From Rathayibacter iranicus NCPPB 2253 = VKM Ac-1602 (GTDB lineage: Bacteria; Actinomycetota; Actinomycetes; Actinomycetales; Microbacteriaceae), in NCBI RefSeq assembly GCF_003149025.1, contig NZ_QGDV01000013.1, positions 1 through 64,000 on the forward strand: 64,000 nt of DNA, read 5' to 3'. Each line of letters opens with the position of its first letter. The stretch's first letter is position 1. Of this stretch, positions 16,721 to 25,324 are shown piece after piece. A model generated the notes under the pieces. That model was not told the DNA's origin. It did no database searches and saw only the letters and a program-made list of their open reading frames with translations. The position numbers and the translations under genes are program-made.

Positions 16721-17805
16721 CGGTCCGCATCGTCCAGGTCGGCGCCGGCGCGATGGGGCGCGCGTGGATCCGCACGCTGCGCGACTCCCCCGACGTCGAG
16801 CTGGTCGGGCTCGTCGATCTCGACGTCGATCTCGCTGCGCGCGCCGCGGAGGAGGAGGGGGTCGCGCCAGTCGCAGTCGGCACCTCCGTCGCCGAGGTCG
16901 CCGCGCGCTGCGGCGCCGAGGCTGTGGTCAACGTGACCGTGCCGCGCGCGCATCTGCCGGTGAGCACGGAGGCACTGTTCGCCGGCCTGCCCGTCCTCTC
17001 GGAGAAGCCGATTGCGCCGACCATCGCCGAAGCGCTCGTACTCGCGGCGACGGCCGAAGCCTCCGGCCAGCTGCTGATGACGAGCCAGTCGCGCCGCTAC
17101 TCCGCCGCGATCGCTGCGTTCCGCGAGCAGATCGCCGGACTCGGGCAGCTCGGCGGCGCCTCCGTGTACTTCGCGAAGGCGCCGCACTTTGGCGGTTTTC
17201 GCGAGGAGATGGCACACGTGCTGCTGGTGGACATGGCGATCCACGCGTTCGACGCGGCCCGGTACCTGCTCGACAGCGACCCCGTTGCGGTCTATTGCGA
17301 GGAGTACAACCCACTCTGGAGCTGGTATGCCGACGGAGCCGCGGCGAGCGCAGTCTTCGAGTTCGCCGACGGGGTGCGCTTCAGCTACTCCGGCAGCTGG
17401 TGCGCCGACGGGCTCGAGACGTCCTGGAATGGTGACTGGCGGGTGAACGGCGCCGGTGGCACGGCGCACTGGGACGGCGCCGGGGCCCCGGAGTGGCAGT
17501 CACGCGAGTCGGAGGCGGTGCAGGTCGCCTCGCTCACGCCGGTGCCGGAGGAGATCGCCGGCTCGCTCGCGGAGTTCGTGCGCGTGCTGAGCACGGGGGC
17601 GGTGCCCTCGGGCGAGGTGCACGCGAACGTGCGGAGCCTCGCGATGGTGGAGGCGGCGGTCCGCTCCTCCGAGACGCGGGCGCGAGTGCGGTTGGACGAC
17701 GTGCTGGAGGAGGGTTATGCCCAGGCGCTGACCCTCGCGCGCGACCCTCGCGTTCAGGCGGCGCTCACCTCCTGGGGCTCAGCTTCGGCGGGCCTCACGC
17801 GCTGA
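16717..17805 (+). CDS. Gfo/Idh/MocA-family oxidoreductase
   Basis: NAD(P)-dependent sugar/inositol dehydrogenase family protein, 362 residues. The N-terminal Rossmann motif is [21 protein letters not shown] contains the conserved Lys of the EKP motif. The C-terminal alpha/beta domain carries [19 protein letters not shown] with the expected Asp/His. It overlaps the ThuA gene by ATGA, so the two act together under the LacI regulator. The substrate is probably a disaccharide or sugar derivative oxidised at C3, which is an inference from ThuA/ThuB systems. Confidence 0.9.
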   Translation: MTVRIVQVGAGAMGRAWIRTLRDSPDVELVGLVDLDVDLAARAAEEEGVAPVAVGTSVAEVAARCGAEAVVNVTVPRAHLPVSTEALFAGLPVLSEKPIAPTIAEALVLAATAEASGQLLMTSQSRRYSAAIAAFREQIAGLGQLGGASVYFAKAPHFGGFREEMAHVLLVDMAIHAFDAARYLLDSDPVAVYCEEYNPLWSWYADGAAASAVFEFADGVRFSYSGSWCADGLETSWNGDWRVNGAGGTAHWDGAGAPEWQSRESEAVQVASLTPVPEEIAGSLAEFVRVLSTGAVPSGEVHANVRSLAMVEAAVRSSETRARVRLDDVLEEGYAQALTLARDPRVQAALTSWGSASAGLTR

Positions 17806-17821
17806 CGGCACCTCTCCTGCA

Positions 17822-17900
17822 CCCCGGGGAGCCCTCAACCGTCCAGGGAGCCAGTTGGTCGTGGCGGTATCGACGGTCCAGGGCTCCCTCGATGGACGGG
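17822..17900. repeat. dispersed palindromic repeat, family B copy 1
   Basis: Contains CCTCAACCGTCCAGGGAGCC and a degenerate inverted copy (GACGGTCCAGGGCTCCCTCGA). It lies between convergent genes, where a terminator is expected. Four further copies occur at 30682, 40306, 42960 and 49618. Confidence 0.65.
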
Positions 17901-17919
17901 CTGCGCTAGGAGGGTGGAG

Positions 17920-18513
17920 TTAGCTGCCAGTGGGGCCGCACTCGCCGGGGACGGGCGGAGTGGGGGCGGTACCGGGGGCCGGGGGAGTTGGGGCGGCGGG
18001 CGCCGAGCCGTCGGTCGGGGCGGCGGGCGGTCTCGGGGCGTCAGCGGGAGGCGTCGGCCGGGTGCCGTCGGCGGGCGGGGTGGGAGCGGATCCGTCGGCG
18101 GGCGGCGCCGGAGGGGCAGGCGGCGTCGGCGGCGCGCCATCGGTGGGCGGGGCCGGAGCGTCCGCGGGCGGCGTCGGAGCGGACCCGTCCGCAGGCGGCG
18201 CGGGCGGCGCTGGCAGTGTGGCCGCGCCAGGTCCCGCAGGCCCGCACTGGCCGGGGCCTGGCGGGGTCGGTGCGCTGCCCTCGGCGGGAACGTCTGTAGC
18301 GGGAGCATCTGTAGCGGGAGCATCGCCGGAGGGGGCGCTCGGCGCCGTCGCGCCGACGGTCGGCGTGCCCAAGGGCGCGGCGAACGCAGCGGTCGAGCCC
18401 AACGCGACGATCCCGAAGGCGCCGATGGTGATGCCGAGGGTCAGGGCGCGCTTGGTCCAACGGCGCGGCCCGAAGCTCGAACCCTTCTCAAAGGGAGTGG
18501 TCGACTCGGTCAT
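17920..18513 (-). CDS. proline-rich repetitive exported protein
   Basis: A 197-residue product. A cytoplasmic N-terminus (about 25 residues) is followed by a hydrophobic segment ITIGAFGIVALGSTAAFAAP, ending in an AFA-A signal-peptidase-like site. The remainder is low-complexity Pro/Ala/Thr/Asp, with units such as PPADGSAPTPP and a CGP motif twice. Such regions span the cell wall. ATG 18513 follows GGAGA. It is divergent from the two-component regulator at 18671, which may control it. The repeats make length variation between strains likely. Confidence 0.75.
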   Translation of the reverse strand: MTESTTPFEKGSSFGPRRWTKRALTLGITIGAFGIVALGSTAAFAAPLGTPTVGATAPSAPSGDAPATDAPATDVPAEGSAPTPPGPGQCGPAGPGAATLPAPPAPPADGSAPTPPADAPAPPTDGAPPTPPAPPAPPADGSAPTPPADGTRPTPPADAPRPPAAPTDGSAPAAPTPPAPGTAPTPPVPGECGPTGS

Positions 18514-18670
18514 GGTGTCTCCTCGTTCCGGCCCGGTACCGACCCCGTTCGGGATCGGCTGCGACCGGTTCTCTTTTAGCCTTGAAGACGAATCTGAAGC
18601 CCGACTTAAGAACAGACCCTCCCCAGCCGACCGGGTGTGCACCCCGATCCGGTGCGCCTAGGGTCGACCC

Positions 18671-19339
18671 ATGTCCCCCTCCGCACGCGTGCTCCTGATC
18701 GAGGACGACGACGCCATCCGCTCCTCCGTGGAGGCCGCCCTCCGCGGCGAGCGCTTCACCGTCCGCGGGCTCGCGAGCGGCGAGCACCTCGCCCGCGAAC
18801 TGGCCGACTTCTCCCCCGACCTGGTGATTCTCGACTGGATGCTCCCCGGCCCCAGCGGCATCGTGCTCGCCGAGCGGATCCGTCGCAGCAGCGATGCCGC
18901 CGTCATCATGCTCACCGCGCGCGATGCCGTCGATGACCGCCTCCGCGGCTTCGACGAGGGCGTCGACGACTACGTGGTCAAGCCGTTCGTGCTCGCCGAG
19001 CTGGTCAAGCGTGTCACGGCTGTGCTGCGTCGGCGCGGGCGCGTCCCCTCCGTTGTCGAGATCGGCGACCTCGTTGTCGATCCGGAGTCAGGCAGCGCCC
19101 GCCGCGCAGGCGTCGCCCTCGATCTCACCGCGACCGAGTTCCGTCTGCTCGCCTTCCTCGCCGGCAACCGCGGCCGCACCCTCACCAAGACGCAGATCCT
19201 CACCCAGGTGTGGGGGTACGACCACGTCGACCCGAACCTCGTCGAAGTCCACCTCAGCTCGCTCCGAAAGAAGATGGAGGCGCACGGCGACCGGCTGGTG
19301 CATACGATTCGCGGGCTCGGCTACCGGGTGGAGGCATGA
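18671..19339 (+). CDS. OmpR/PhoB-type response regulator
   Basis: A 222-residue regulator. In the receiver domain EDDD forms the acidic pocket, Asp55 in VILDWMLPG is the phosphoacceptor, Thr sits in MLTARD and Lys in VVKPF. The C-terminal winged helix includes DLTATEFRLLAFLAGNRGR and HLSSLRKKM. The stop overlaps the kinase start (ATGA). Targets are unknown. The divergently placed proline-rich wall protein is a candidate. Confidence 0.95.
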   Translation: MSPSARVLLIEDDDAIRSSVEAALRGERFTVRGLASGEHLARELADFSPDLVILDWMLPGPSGIVLAERIRRSSDAAVIMLTARDAVDDRLRGFDEGVDDYVVKPFVLAELVKRVTAVLRRRGRVPSVVEIGDLVVDPESGSARRAGVALDLTATEFRLLAFLAGNRGRTLTKTQILTQVWGYDHVDPNLVEVHLSSLRKKMEAHGDRLVHTIRGLGYRVEA

Positions 19340-20811
19340 GCGCCGCCTCGACAGCCTTGCGGACCGGCTCTCTCCGCTTGCGCACCGTCCTCGCGGTGCT
19401 CGCCCTGCTCGCCGTGCTGCTGCTGGCTCTGTCGGCGACGGTGCAGGCTGCCCTCGGCGAACGCCTCCGCAGCCAGATCGAGGAGCGCCTACAAGACCGC
19501 GCCTCCGCCGCCGCCGCCCTCATCGGCACCATCAACGACGATGCCCTGGCCTCGCGACTCTCGGCCCAAGGCGTCTCGGTGCGGATCACGAGCCCCGACG
19601 GCGAGGACGTGGTTGCAGGCCCGAGCCCGGACGAGTTGCGCCGCGGTCCCGCAGCCAACCTGCTCGGCGCGCCACCCGCTCCGCCCGGCTCGCCCACCGA
19701 CCTCGCCATCCCCCGCCCGAACGCTGCGACGGTGACCGTGGCCTCCCGCAGCATGACCGGCGACGACGAGCTGATGACCCTCGAGTCCACCCTCAGCGAC
19801 GGCACCCGGCTCGAACTCACCAGCGAGGCCGGTTCGGTCGGCGGCACACTCGCGCAGCTGAACGGAATCCTCCTCGCGGGCTCCGCGGTGTTCCTCCTGC
19901 TCGCGGCGCTGGCGCTGATCGTGGTCGTGCGCGCGACCCTCCGCCCCCTCGAGCGGATGACCGACGTGGCCCGCGACATCGCGCACGGCGACCGTGGGCG
20001 GCGGCTCCGACCCTCCCACCCGCGCACTGAGCTGGGCCGCACAGCGACCGCTTTCGACGAGATGCTCGACGATCTGGAGCAGGCCGAGCGCAGCGCCCTC
20101 GCCGCCGAGGCCACCGCCGTCGCGGCAGAGCAGCGGATGCGCGCCTTCGTCTCGGACGCCGCGCACGAACTCCGCACGCCGGTCGCCGGCATCCAGGCCG
20201 CGGCGGACGCGCTGGTGCGGGCCGACGGTGGCGAGCAGGAGCGGGAGCGGCTCTCGGTGCACGTCGTGCGGGAGTCGCTGCGCGCAGGCCGGCTGATTCA
20301 GGACATGCTGCTGATGGCGCGGCTCGATGAGGGCCTGACCCTGGAGCCGCGGCCGCTGGATCCGGCGAGCTTCGCGGAGGCGGCGATCGAACGTCAGGAG
20401 CTGCGCCACCCTGGCCTCACGATCGAGCTGCACCGCCCTGCCGACGTGCCACTGGTGAGCGCCGACGCCGATCGGCTCGGCCAAGTGCTGGGGAATCTGC
20501 TCGACAACGGCGCCCGCTTCGCCCGCTCCCGGATCGACGTGTCCGTCGAGGCCGGAGCCGACTCCGTCTCGATCACGGTGGACGATGACGGCCCGGGCAT
20601 CGCCGAAGGCGACCGCGAACGCGTGTTCGACCGGCTGGTCCGCCTTGATGACGCGCGCAATCGCGCCGACGGTGGCTCGGGGCTCGGCCTTCCGATCGCG
20701 CGCGGGCTGGCGCGGGCGCTGGGAGGGGACCTCGTGGCGCTGGCGGGGCCGGTAGGAGCGCGGTTCCGGGTGACGTTGCCGCGCCGAGTGAGCGGAGTCT
20801 CGTTTCGCTGA
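19336..20811 (+). CDS. sensor histidine kinase
   Basis: A 491-residue kinase. A first membrane helix (about residues 20-40) is followed by an extracytoplasmic sensor of about 140 residues and a second helix near 180-205. HAMP comes next, and the H-box is SDAAHELRTPV with the phospho-His near residue 277. The ATP lid has LGNLLDNGARFA, DDDGPGI and GSGLGLPIARGL. It is coupled to the response regulator by a four-base overlap. The stimulus is unknown. Confidence 0.94.
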   Translation: MSAASTALRTGSLRLRTVLAVLALLAVLLLALSATVQAALGERLRSQIEERLQDRASAAAALIGTINDDALASRLSAQGVSVRITSPDGEDVVAGPSPDELRRGPAANLLGAPPAPPGSPTDLAIPRPNAATVTVASRSMTGDDELMTLESTLSDGTRLELTSEAGSVGGTLAQLNGILLAGSAVFLLLAALALIVVVRATLRPLERMTDVARDIAHGDRGRRLRPSHPRTELGRTATAFDEMLDDLEQAERSALAAEATAVAAEQRMRAFVSDAAHELRTPVAGIQAAADALVRADGGEQERERLSVHVVRESLRAGRLIQDMLLMARLDEGLTLEPRPLDPASFAEAAIERQELRHPGLTIELHRPADVPLVSADADRLGQVLGNLLDNGARFARSRIDVSVEAGADSVSITVDDDGPGIAEGDRERVFDRLVRLDDARNRADGGSGLGLPIARGLARALGGDLVALAGPVGARFRVTLPRRVSGVSFR

Positions 20812-20979
20812 GGTACCGAGAGCTCGATCGCCACCCGGAAGAGACTTCCGTGACGTTGGCGCTCCCTCACTCAGACGCGTGAGTTCGGCTGGAGCCGTGT
20901 CGCCGCGGCGACCACCAACCCAGTTGGAGGGACAACCTTTGTCTCATTTCCAGTTACGTCATAAGATCGAAGGGACACG

Positions 20980-21054
20980 ATGAGTGCCTCGCTCAGCGAA
21001 ACCGTCACCCTGGGGGGTCTACATATGAAGTCACCCTGGGGGGTCTACATATGA
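20980..21054 (+). CDS. short upstream ORF created by a 26-base duplication
   Basis: ATG 20980 follows AGGGA and encodes 24 residues (MSASLSETVTLGGLHM...). The frame ends TGA at 21052-21054, overlapping the ATG of the secreted-protein gene at 21051. Without the tandem duplication at 21004-21055 this frame would run in phase into that gene. It may therefore be the original 5' end of the gene, or a coupling leader ORF. Confidence 0.35.
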   Translation: MSASLSETVTLGGLHMKSPWGVYI

Positions 21055-21055
21055 A
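21004..21055. repeat. 26-base tandem duplication over a start site
   Basis: The unit, which begins GTCACCCTGGGGGG and ends CATATGAA, occurs twice in direct succession at 21004-21029 and 21030-21055. It contains a G-rich ribosome-binding sequence and an ATG, so both are doubled. 26 is not a multiple of three, so the duplication changes which upstream frame joins the gene. Confidence 0.95.
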
Positions 21056-21764
21056 GAAGAGGTCCACAATTGCAGCATGTTTCGGGGGTCTTCTGTTGTG
21101 CGTTGGCGCAATTGCACCAACTTCCGCAGCAGCTTCGGCGGGAGAACAATGGGATGAGATGAGGGCGGGGTATACATCTCTTGGCACTCCCGAAGGAACT
21201 GTCGACACCCTCGTAGAGAAGCTGAACAGCGGGCAGCCCGTAGACGCTTTCCTCGGCGGCGCACCGGTCTCGACTTAAACATTCACGCAGATCGGAGATG
21301 GGCCGCTCGCCTCAGACGGGGAAGAAGTAACTGTCTCGACATTTCCAGATGGTTCGGCGAACACAGTAGCGGTTGAGGCCGCCACTGTCCGCGATTCTTC
21401 CACTGGCACGATAACTCCGATGGCGGAAATCGACGGATGCAGAGCCCAGACCGGATCTGGTTACTTCAACTCCTGCTCCATCACCGCCTCCTGGAGCGGA
21501 GGAGTCGTCCAGCTCGGCTTCGTCGCAAGCTACTCACTTATTCAAGGCGGTTACGACCAGATTATCGGAACAGGCATGACCTGGCAGAGATGCGCGGGCG
21601 TCCAGTGCACCAGCCCCACTTTCACCGTAAAAAAATGGTCCGAGGGCAGTAGTGGTCCGGCGGTAATCCGCGGCCAGAGCGACGTTTCCGCGCCATGGGG
21701 CAGCTGGAACGCTTGGGTTGCGCTGAACGTTGGCAGAGACCACGGATACGCAACTTCATCTTAG
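21051..21764 (+). pseudogene. secreted protein interrupted by an in-frame TAA
   Basis: ATG 21051 starts a clear signal peptide (MKKRSTIAACFGGLLLCVGA, cleavage after ASA). After 75 codons a TAA (21276-21278) interrupts the frame. The same frame then stays open to 21764 (TFTQIGDGPLAS..., four Cys), giving 237 residues in total. The downstream half has protein-like composition with Cys pairs (CRAQTGSGYFNSC, CAGVQC). This indicates one ancestral gene with a single nonsense change rather than two genes. No family is recognised. The following small membrane protein lies 8 bases on and may be a partner. Confidence 0.7.
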
Positions 21765-21771
21765 GAGAAAA

Positions 21772-22017
21772 ATGTCGGACGTTACCGGCGAGATAGAACC
21801 AGACGCAGGACTCTTCGTCGCTAGCGCAGGCTGGTATGCAGCCTACACCCTTTTAACGACAATAGCCATTGTACTTATAATCCGATCCCAACGTGCTCGA
21901 TCGGAAAAATTGCCGTGGCTCGCCCTTATCATTTTCGTGCCTTACTTTGGCGCACTCGCACTACTAGCATCGGTGATTATGAGAAAAATGAAAGAAAACT
22001 CGAAAAAACAGAGTTGA
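21772..22017 (+). CDS. small two-helix membrane protein, PLDc_N-like
   Basis: An 81-residue protein with two hydrophobic helices, WYAAYTLLTTIAIVLIIRS and LPWLALIIFVPYFGALALLA. The second resembles the PLDc_N signature (short cytoplasmic link then a P-x-x-G-x-L helix). The tail is Lys-rich (KMKENSKKQS). ATG 21772 follows AGGAGA. Low GC compared with surroundings. Directly behind the secreted-protein pseudogene, so an immunity- or maturation-type partner is conceivable but unproven. Confidence 0.65.
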   Translation: MSDVTGEIEPDAGLFVASAGWYAAYTLLTTIAIVLIIRSQRARSEKLPWLALIIFVPYFGALALLASVIMRKMKENSKKQS

Positions 22018-22116
22018 CGCAACATATGTCATTATGTTCACCTGTCGCCCACGGCCCGCAAGATTTCGACGAGCTCCCCCACCTCCGCACTATCGATAGC
22101 GCTTTGCGGGGTTGTC

Positions 22117-22142
22117 GCAGAATCATGCTTACGTGATTCTGC
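22117..22142. terminator. hairpin between convergent genes
   Basis: GCAGAATCA (22117-22125) and TGATTCTGC (22134-22142) form a nine-pair stem with an eight-base loop. It lies between the + strand membrane gene and the - strand broken membrane gene, as a terminator would. Confidence 0.5.
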
Positions 22143-22251
22143 ACACTCGGGCGTCGTGGCCTTTTTCTAGGGCTTTGCCCCAGCGGCGACCGTGGAGGTG
22201 TGGTTTCCGTTGCCGTACGCGGCCACACCTGACGGCTACGTGTGGTCATCG

Positions 22252-22693
22252 TCATGCTTCTGCAAGAGGGGTGCTGGATCGGACACGGATACGCGGGTCC
22301 AGACGATGCGCACGAAGAAGGGACATGACAGCGCTGAGCACAACGACGATGAACCCGGCGACGCTGAGGGAGAACGCCACCATCAACGCGATGCCTAACG
22401 CTAGGGGCACGGGCTGGTTGGCGTCACGAAGATCGAACACTTGCCCCCACACGTCGATGGCAGAGACCGCGCCGGATACCCACACCACCGACGCACTGCC
22501 TGCCATCCAGGTCCACGCCCACCGATGGGTGCCACGACTGCTGAATACGGCTGCGATGACCGCGGTAGCAATGAAGGTCGCCGCGGCGAACACCAGCAAG
22601 GTGTACGAAGACGACTCCTGCTAGCAGGCCTGCCGCGGTCATTCCTGCCCCGATGTGGAGAGTCCTTTTTACCTGTTCATGTGACGTATCCAT
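22252..22693 (-). pseudogene. frameshifted multi-pass membrane protein
   Basis: Two adjoining frames together look like one protein. ATG 22693 begins MDTSHEQVKRTLHIGAG and runs into a helix ending GVVFVH. The neighbouring frame continues LLVFAAATFIATAVIAAVFS with two further helices and a basic tail to 22252. A one-base indel near 22600-22604 would join them into about 146 residues with three or four membrane segments. No family is recognised. Alternatively only the downstream frame (TTG 22599) is translated. Confidence 0.5.
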
Positions 22694-22699
22694 GTCTCC

Positions 22700-23009
22700 C
22701 ACCCACATTTCACAAATGTCGATATAACTCTGGCCCACTCTGACTGTTCTTAGCGGGCAACGATCCGTTTTCGTCTCGTCCCGCAAGAGAGGGTTCAGCA
22801 TCACTAAGATGCCGTATAGCCCGCGCGCACCACACGAGTGCCCGATTCATGTAACACTGGGGATATTACCCGCTCCTGAGACTTGACTGCTCACACGGTT
22901 CGAATATGCCTCCGCCCGGCTTGGCAAACACTCACCCGTCTCGTGAACGATCGTTTGGGAGCCGAGACCTACGCCGATGACGCCGACACGCCGCCTCAGG
23001 CCGGCCCGA
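22700..23009. other. spacer in the degraded island
   Basis: About 310 bases with no supported gene. A 66-codon frame at 22883 has poor composition and shadows the IS remnant on the other strand. The sequence is probably decayed mobile-element DNA. Confidence 0.35.
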
Positions 23010-23155
23010 AACGGGCGCCTGACAAATTTCTGATACTGGTCTCGCTCACATCAATCTGTATCGCGACTTCAGCGACCGTATAGCCGCCGTCACTTATGAG
23101 CGCGATCGCGTCGCGCCTGTATTCCTCGGTGAAGCTTCGGCAGGTGGAACCCCTG
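23010..23155 (-). mobile_element. IS3-family transposase OrfA remnant
   Basis: The reverse strand reads RSFTEEYRRDAIALISDGG and continues YTVAEVAIQIDVSETSIRNL. This is the helix-turn-helix start of IS3-family OrfA proteins (typically RRSFTEEYRRDAVAL...). Only about 45 codons remain before the frame closes at the left, and no OrfB or terminal repeats are seen. It abuts the YhcG fragment, suggesting the element cut that gene. Confidence 0.7.
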
Positions 23156-23166
23156 AAAGCAGTCTC

Positions 23167-23394
23167 CTATAGGTCGAGCAGCTCGGTGATGTGGCCCCAC
23201 GGCAATAGTCCAACGGGTCGTTGGACAATCGCGTTCTCATCCGGCCACGCCGCCGCGAAGCGACGCATGTAGAAGATGTTCGCGCGCGAGAACCCCTTCA
23301 TCGAAGGGAACTCCCCACGGACTTCTCGTTGGTGTAGTAGAACCGCGCCGCCAAACTCACGCACTTTCTTCACAAGCGAGCTAAATATTCGCAT
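23167..23394 (-). pseudogene. YhcG/DUF1016 nuclease N-terminal fragment
   Basis: Residues GEFPSMKGFSRANIFYMRRF and then AAAWPDENAIVQRPVGLLPWGH match the DUF1016 N-terminal domain of YhcG-type proteins (consensus around FPGMKGFSPRNLKYMR and QLPWGH). The PD-(D/E)XK nuclease domain is absent. The frame stops at 23167, right beside the IS3 remnant. The same frame stays open upstream to about 23540 with unrelated sequence, so the fragment seems fused to other debris. Confidence 0.7.
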
Positions 23395-23540
23395 TTGCTG
23401 AGGAGCCTTCGTAGCTGTGTCGGGCCGGAATATGGTTTGCTTCTCGGCGTTGAAGACGGCGCCGAAGCGGCGGGCCGTGTCCGACGGGACGATGAAGCCG
23501 GCGTAACCTAACGCTGGACTGGTGTTGAACCGCGGGTGCG

Positions 23541-23658
23541 TGCAGCTCGACGTGACCCGCTCGACTGTCTACCGCGCCGTCGACCGGGCGGCAGTGACGG
23601 AAGCGCGTGCCGTCGGCGTCACCCTCCCGCTGCCCACCGCGGAGCCGAAGGGAAAGTG
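23541..23658 (+). pseudogene. possible C-terminal helix-turn-helix fragment
   Basis: The frame reads VQLDVTRSTVYRAVDRAA and ends TAEPKGK just before the next gene. DVTRSTVYRA resembles the recognition helix at the C-terminus of serine recombinases or similar DNA-binding proteins. There is no upstream domain in frame. This is a low-confidence gene remnant. Confidence 0.3.
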
Positions 23659-23660
23659 AA

Positions 23661-24464
23661 ATGAGCGCGGGCGGCAATCGGCGCAAGAAGGAGCGGGCAA
23701 TCGGTTCGACGTCGCCCTCCACGCCGTCGGTGGACTATCGGGCGACCCTCGCAGAGCTCATCGCGATATGGGACGCGCAAGCTGGCACACCGACCGTCCA
23801 GATCCGGCTTCTGCACAGCGGCCATGTGCCGGTTGCTGTTCGTGGTCTTGTTGCTCACGCTGTCGATTGCGGACGAGCGACGCTCACGCTCTACAACGCC
23901 AAGCAGCCTGCGCCGGCCGTTCCGGTCATCCGGACGCTGATGGATGACGCAATCACCGCGCATTGGCTTCTCACCAATCCGGAGGGGTGGAAGGGGCTGA
24001 TGCTCGACGGGGCGAAGAACCGGAAGAAGGTCATGGAGGGGATCCTCAACCGAGACCCGAGCGACGACACCGTTGCCGACCTCCTCGCGAAGGCGTCGGC
24101 GCAAATGGATGAGTACTCCGCGCACGGATCGGGATGGCCGTTCGAGCAGCGCGCGAGGGCTGTCACCGGCTCCGACGAGATGTACCTCCTGTACCGACTT
24201 GCGTCACATCTCTCGCACGCTGGGGCCGGAGTGGTCGATCTGTCCACAGGAGAGCAACCCGACGCAGCGTTGCAGGTGGCGTTCATTCCGTACGCGTCGC
24301 ACGGTTCTGCCGCGGGATGGTTGACGGTGGCGACAGCACTCCTTCTTCGAGCACCTCTCGCGTGGGATCATGTCGTCGTCGGGCGGCCCTTGGAGTCACA
24401 GCTGACACCGGTTGCCGAACGGCTCGGCGTGAGCAGCACCATCGTCCTCCCCGCGCCGCAGTGA
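23661..24464 (+). CDS. DUF5677-like hypothetical protein
   Basis: A 267-residue soluble, mostly helical protein. The ATG at 23661 lies four bases after the preceding stop (GGGAAAG upstream). The segment AVPVIRTLMDDAITAHWLLT followed by KNRKKVMEGIL resembles DUF5677-type proteins, which have a helical, HEPN-like core, but I cannot confirm this by eye. A later part LLYRLASHLSHAG fits the same family. It is a possible accessory or defence-related gene by neighbourhood (toxin-antitoxin genes follow). Confidence 0.6.
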   Translation: MSAGGNRRKKERAIGSTSPSTPSVDYRATLAELIAIWDAQAGTPTVQIRLLHSGHVPVAVRGLVAHAVDCGRATLTLYNAKQPAPAVPVIRTLMDDAITAHWLLTNPEGWKGLMLDGAKNRKKVMEGILNRDPSDDTVADLLAKASAQMDEYSAHGSGWPFEQRARAVTGSDEMYLLYRLASHLSHAGAGVVDLSTGEQPDAALQVAFIPYASHGSAAGWLTVATALLLRAPLAWDHVVVGRPLESQLTPVAERLGVSSTIVLPAPQ

Positions 24465-25020
24465 CAGCGCCTCGGGGCTGAGCATGCACCGAGGCCATTC
24501 ATCCGATAAGCGGCGCCATGCCGGAGCGGGTGGCCGTCAGGAGTGCCCCGGAGAGGCATCCCGGAGGGCCATCCCGGAGAGGCGGAGCGTTCTTGACGGT
24601 CGGCCGGTGCAGGCAAGAGTGGAGCGTCGGATGGACGGCCGGACCGTATCCGACGTGGTCGTCGTTGGTACGGGGAGGCCCCCGCGAGCGGGGGCAGGAT
24701 GCTCTAGCGGGGGCCTCGGTCGCGACGAGGGGCGTCGTCGCGCACGGTTACGCTACTTGGTCGGTCACGTTGCCCGGGCGTCGTGGCGCACGATCTTTGG
24801 CGTGCCGTCGTTCACCTCGATGGTCTTCTTCGGCACAGTGAAGCCGGTGGCGCGAGCGGACGTCGATAACGTCGTCGTCGCCATCTCCGGATATCCGGAG
24901 GCGTGCGCAGTGGCGAGTTCGCTTCAGTGAATCGTTGCCCAAAGAGAGAGCCGACCCGTTGCATTCCCGTCCCGCCGCTCGCGACCCGGCCGGATGAGCG
25001 AGTCGAGCGCGGTAAGCGTG
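24465..25020. other. 550-base spacer with one strong hairpin
   Basis: No convincing gene. An 11-base inverted repeat (GAGGCCCCCGC at 24675-24685, GCGGGGGCCTC at 24708-24718) could be a terminator. On the reverse strand near 24772-24888 a 38-codon frame (MATTTLSTSARATGFTVPKK...) has natural-looking composition and may be a gene relic. The longer + strand frames across here are low-complexity shadows. Confidence 0.4.
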
Positions 25021-25058
25021 TCTATGCCGCTAGACAGTTGCGTGTCTAGCGACATAGA
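25021..25058. promoter_or_regulatory. long palindrome upstream of hicAB (probable autoregulatory operator)
   Basis: Arms TCTATGCCGCTAGACA (25021-25036) and TGTCTAGCGACATAGA (25043-25058) pair at 15 of 16 positions around a six-base centre. It ends nine bases before the hicA GTG. HicB antitoxins with a DNA-binding domain repress their own operon, so this is the natural operator. A promoter-overlapping role is inferred. Confidence 0.75.
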
Positions 25059-25066
25059 CTTACCAT

Positions 25067-25324
25067 GTGGTGAACGGGACGCGGACGGCGATGCAGGTGT
25101 TGAAAGCGATCCGGACGAACGCGCGACAGCACGGTTGGTCCGTTGAGCAGTTGCCCAAGCGCGGTAAGGGGTCGCACACGATCTGGGTGGTCGTGGACGA
25201 GAACGGCAACCAGCTGGCTCGGGTGGCGTTGACCGGGTACTCCGGGCAGATGTCGCAGACGGTGACGCGGTCCAACGAAGCGGCGCTGGAAGAGATCTTC
25301 GGGAAGGGATGGCTAGACAAATGA
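25067..25324 (+). CDS. hicA: HicA-like mRNA interferase toxin
   Basis: An 85-residue toxin-sized protein. The core GWSVEQLPKRGKGSHTIWVV contains the KGSH motif whose His is the catalytic residue of HicA RNases. The C-terminus EEIFGKGWL fits the final helix. GTG 25067 is taken as start. The ATG at 25091 is possible and gives a more typical HicA length, and neither has a strong ribosome site. Its stop overlaps the antitoxin ATG. Expected to cleave mRNA when the partner is lost. Confidence 0.85.
   Translation: MVNGTRTAMQVLKAIRTNARQHGWSVEQLPKRGKGSHTIWVVVDENGNQLARVALTGYSGQMSQTVTRSNEAALEEIFGKGWLDK

Noticed and set aside
24484..24930. 148-codon frame after the DUF5677-like gene
   Set aside because: Mixed composition, no ribosome site, no recognisable domain; crosses a hairpin.
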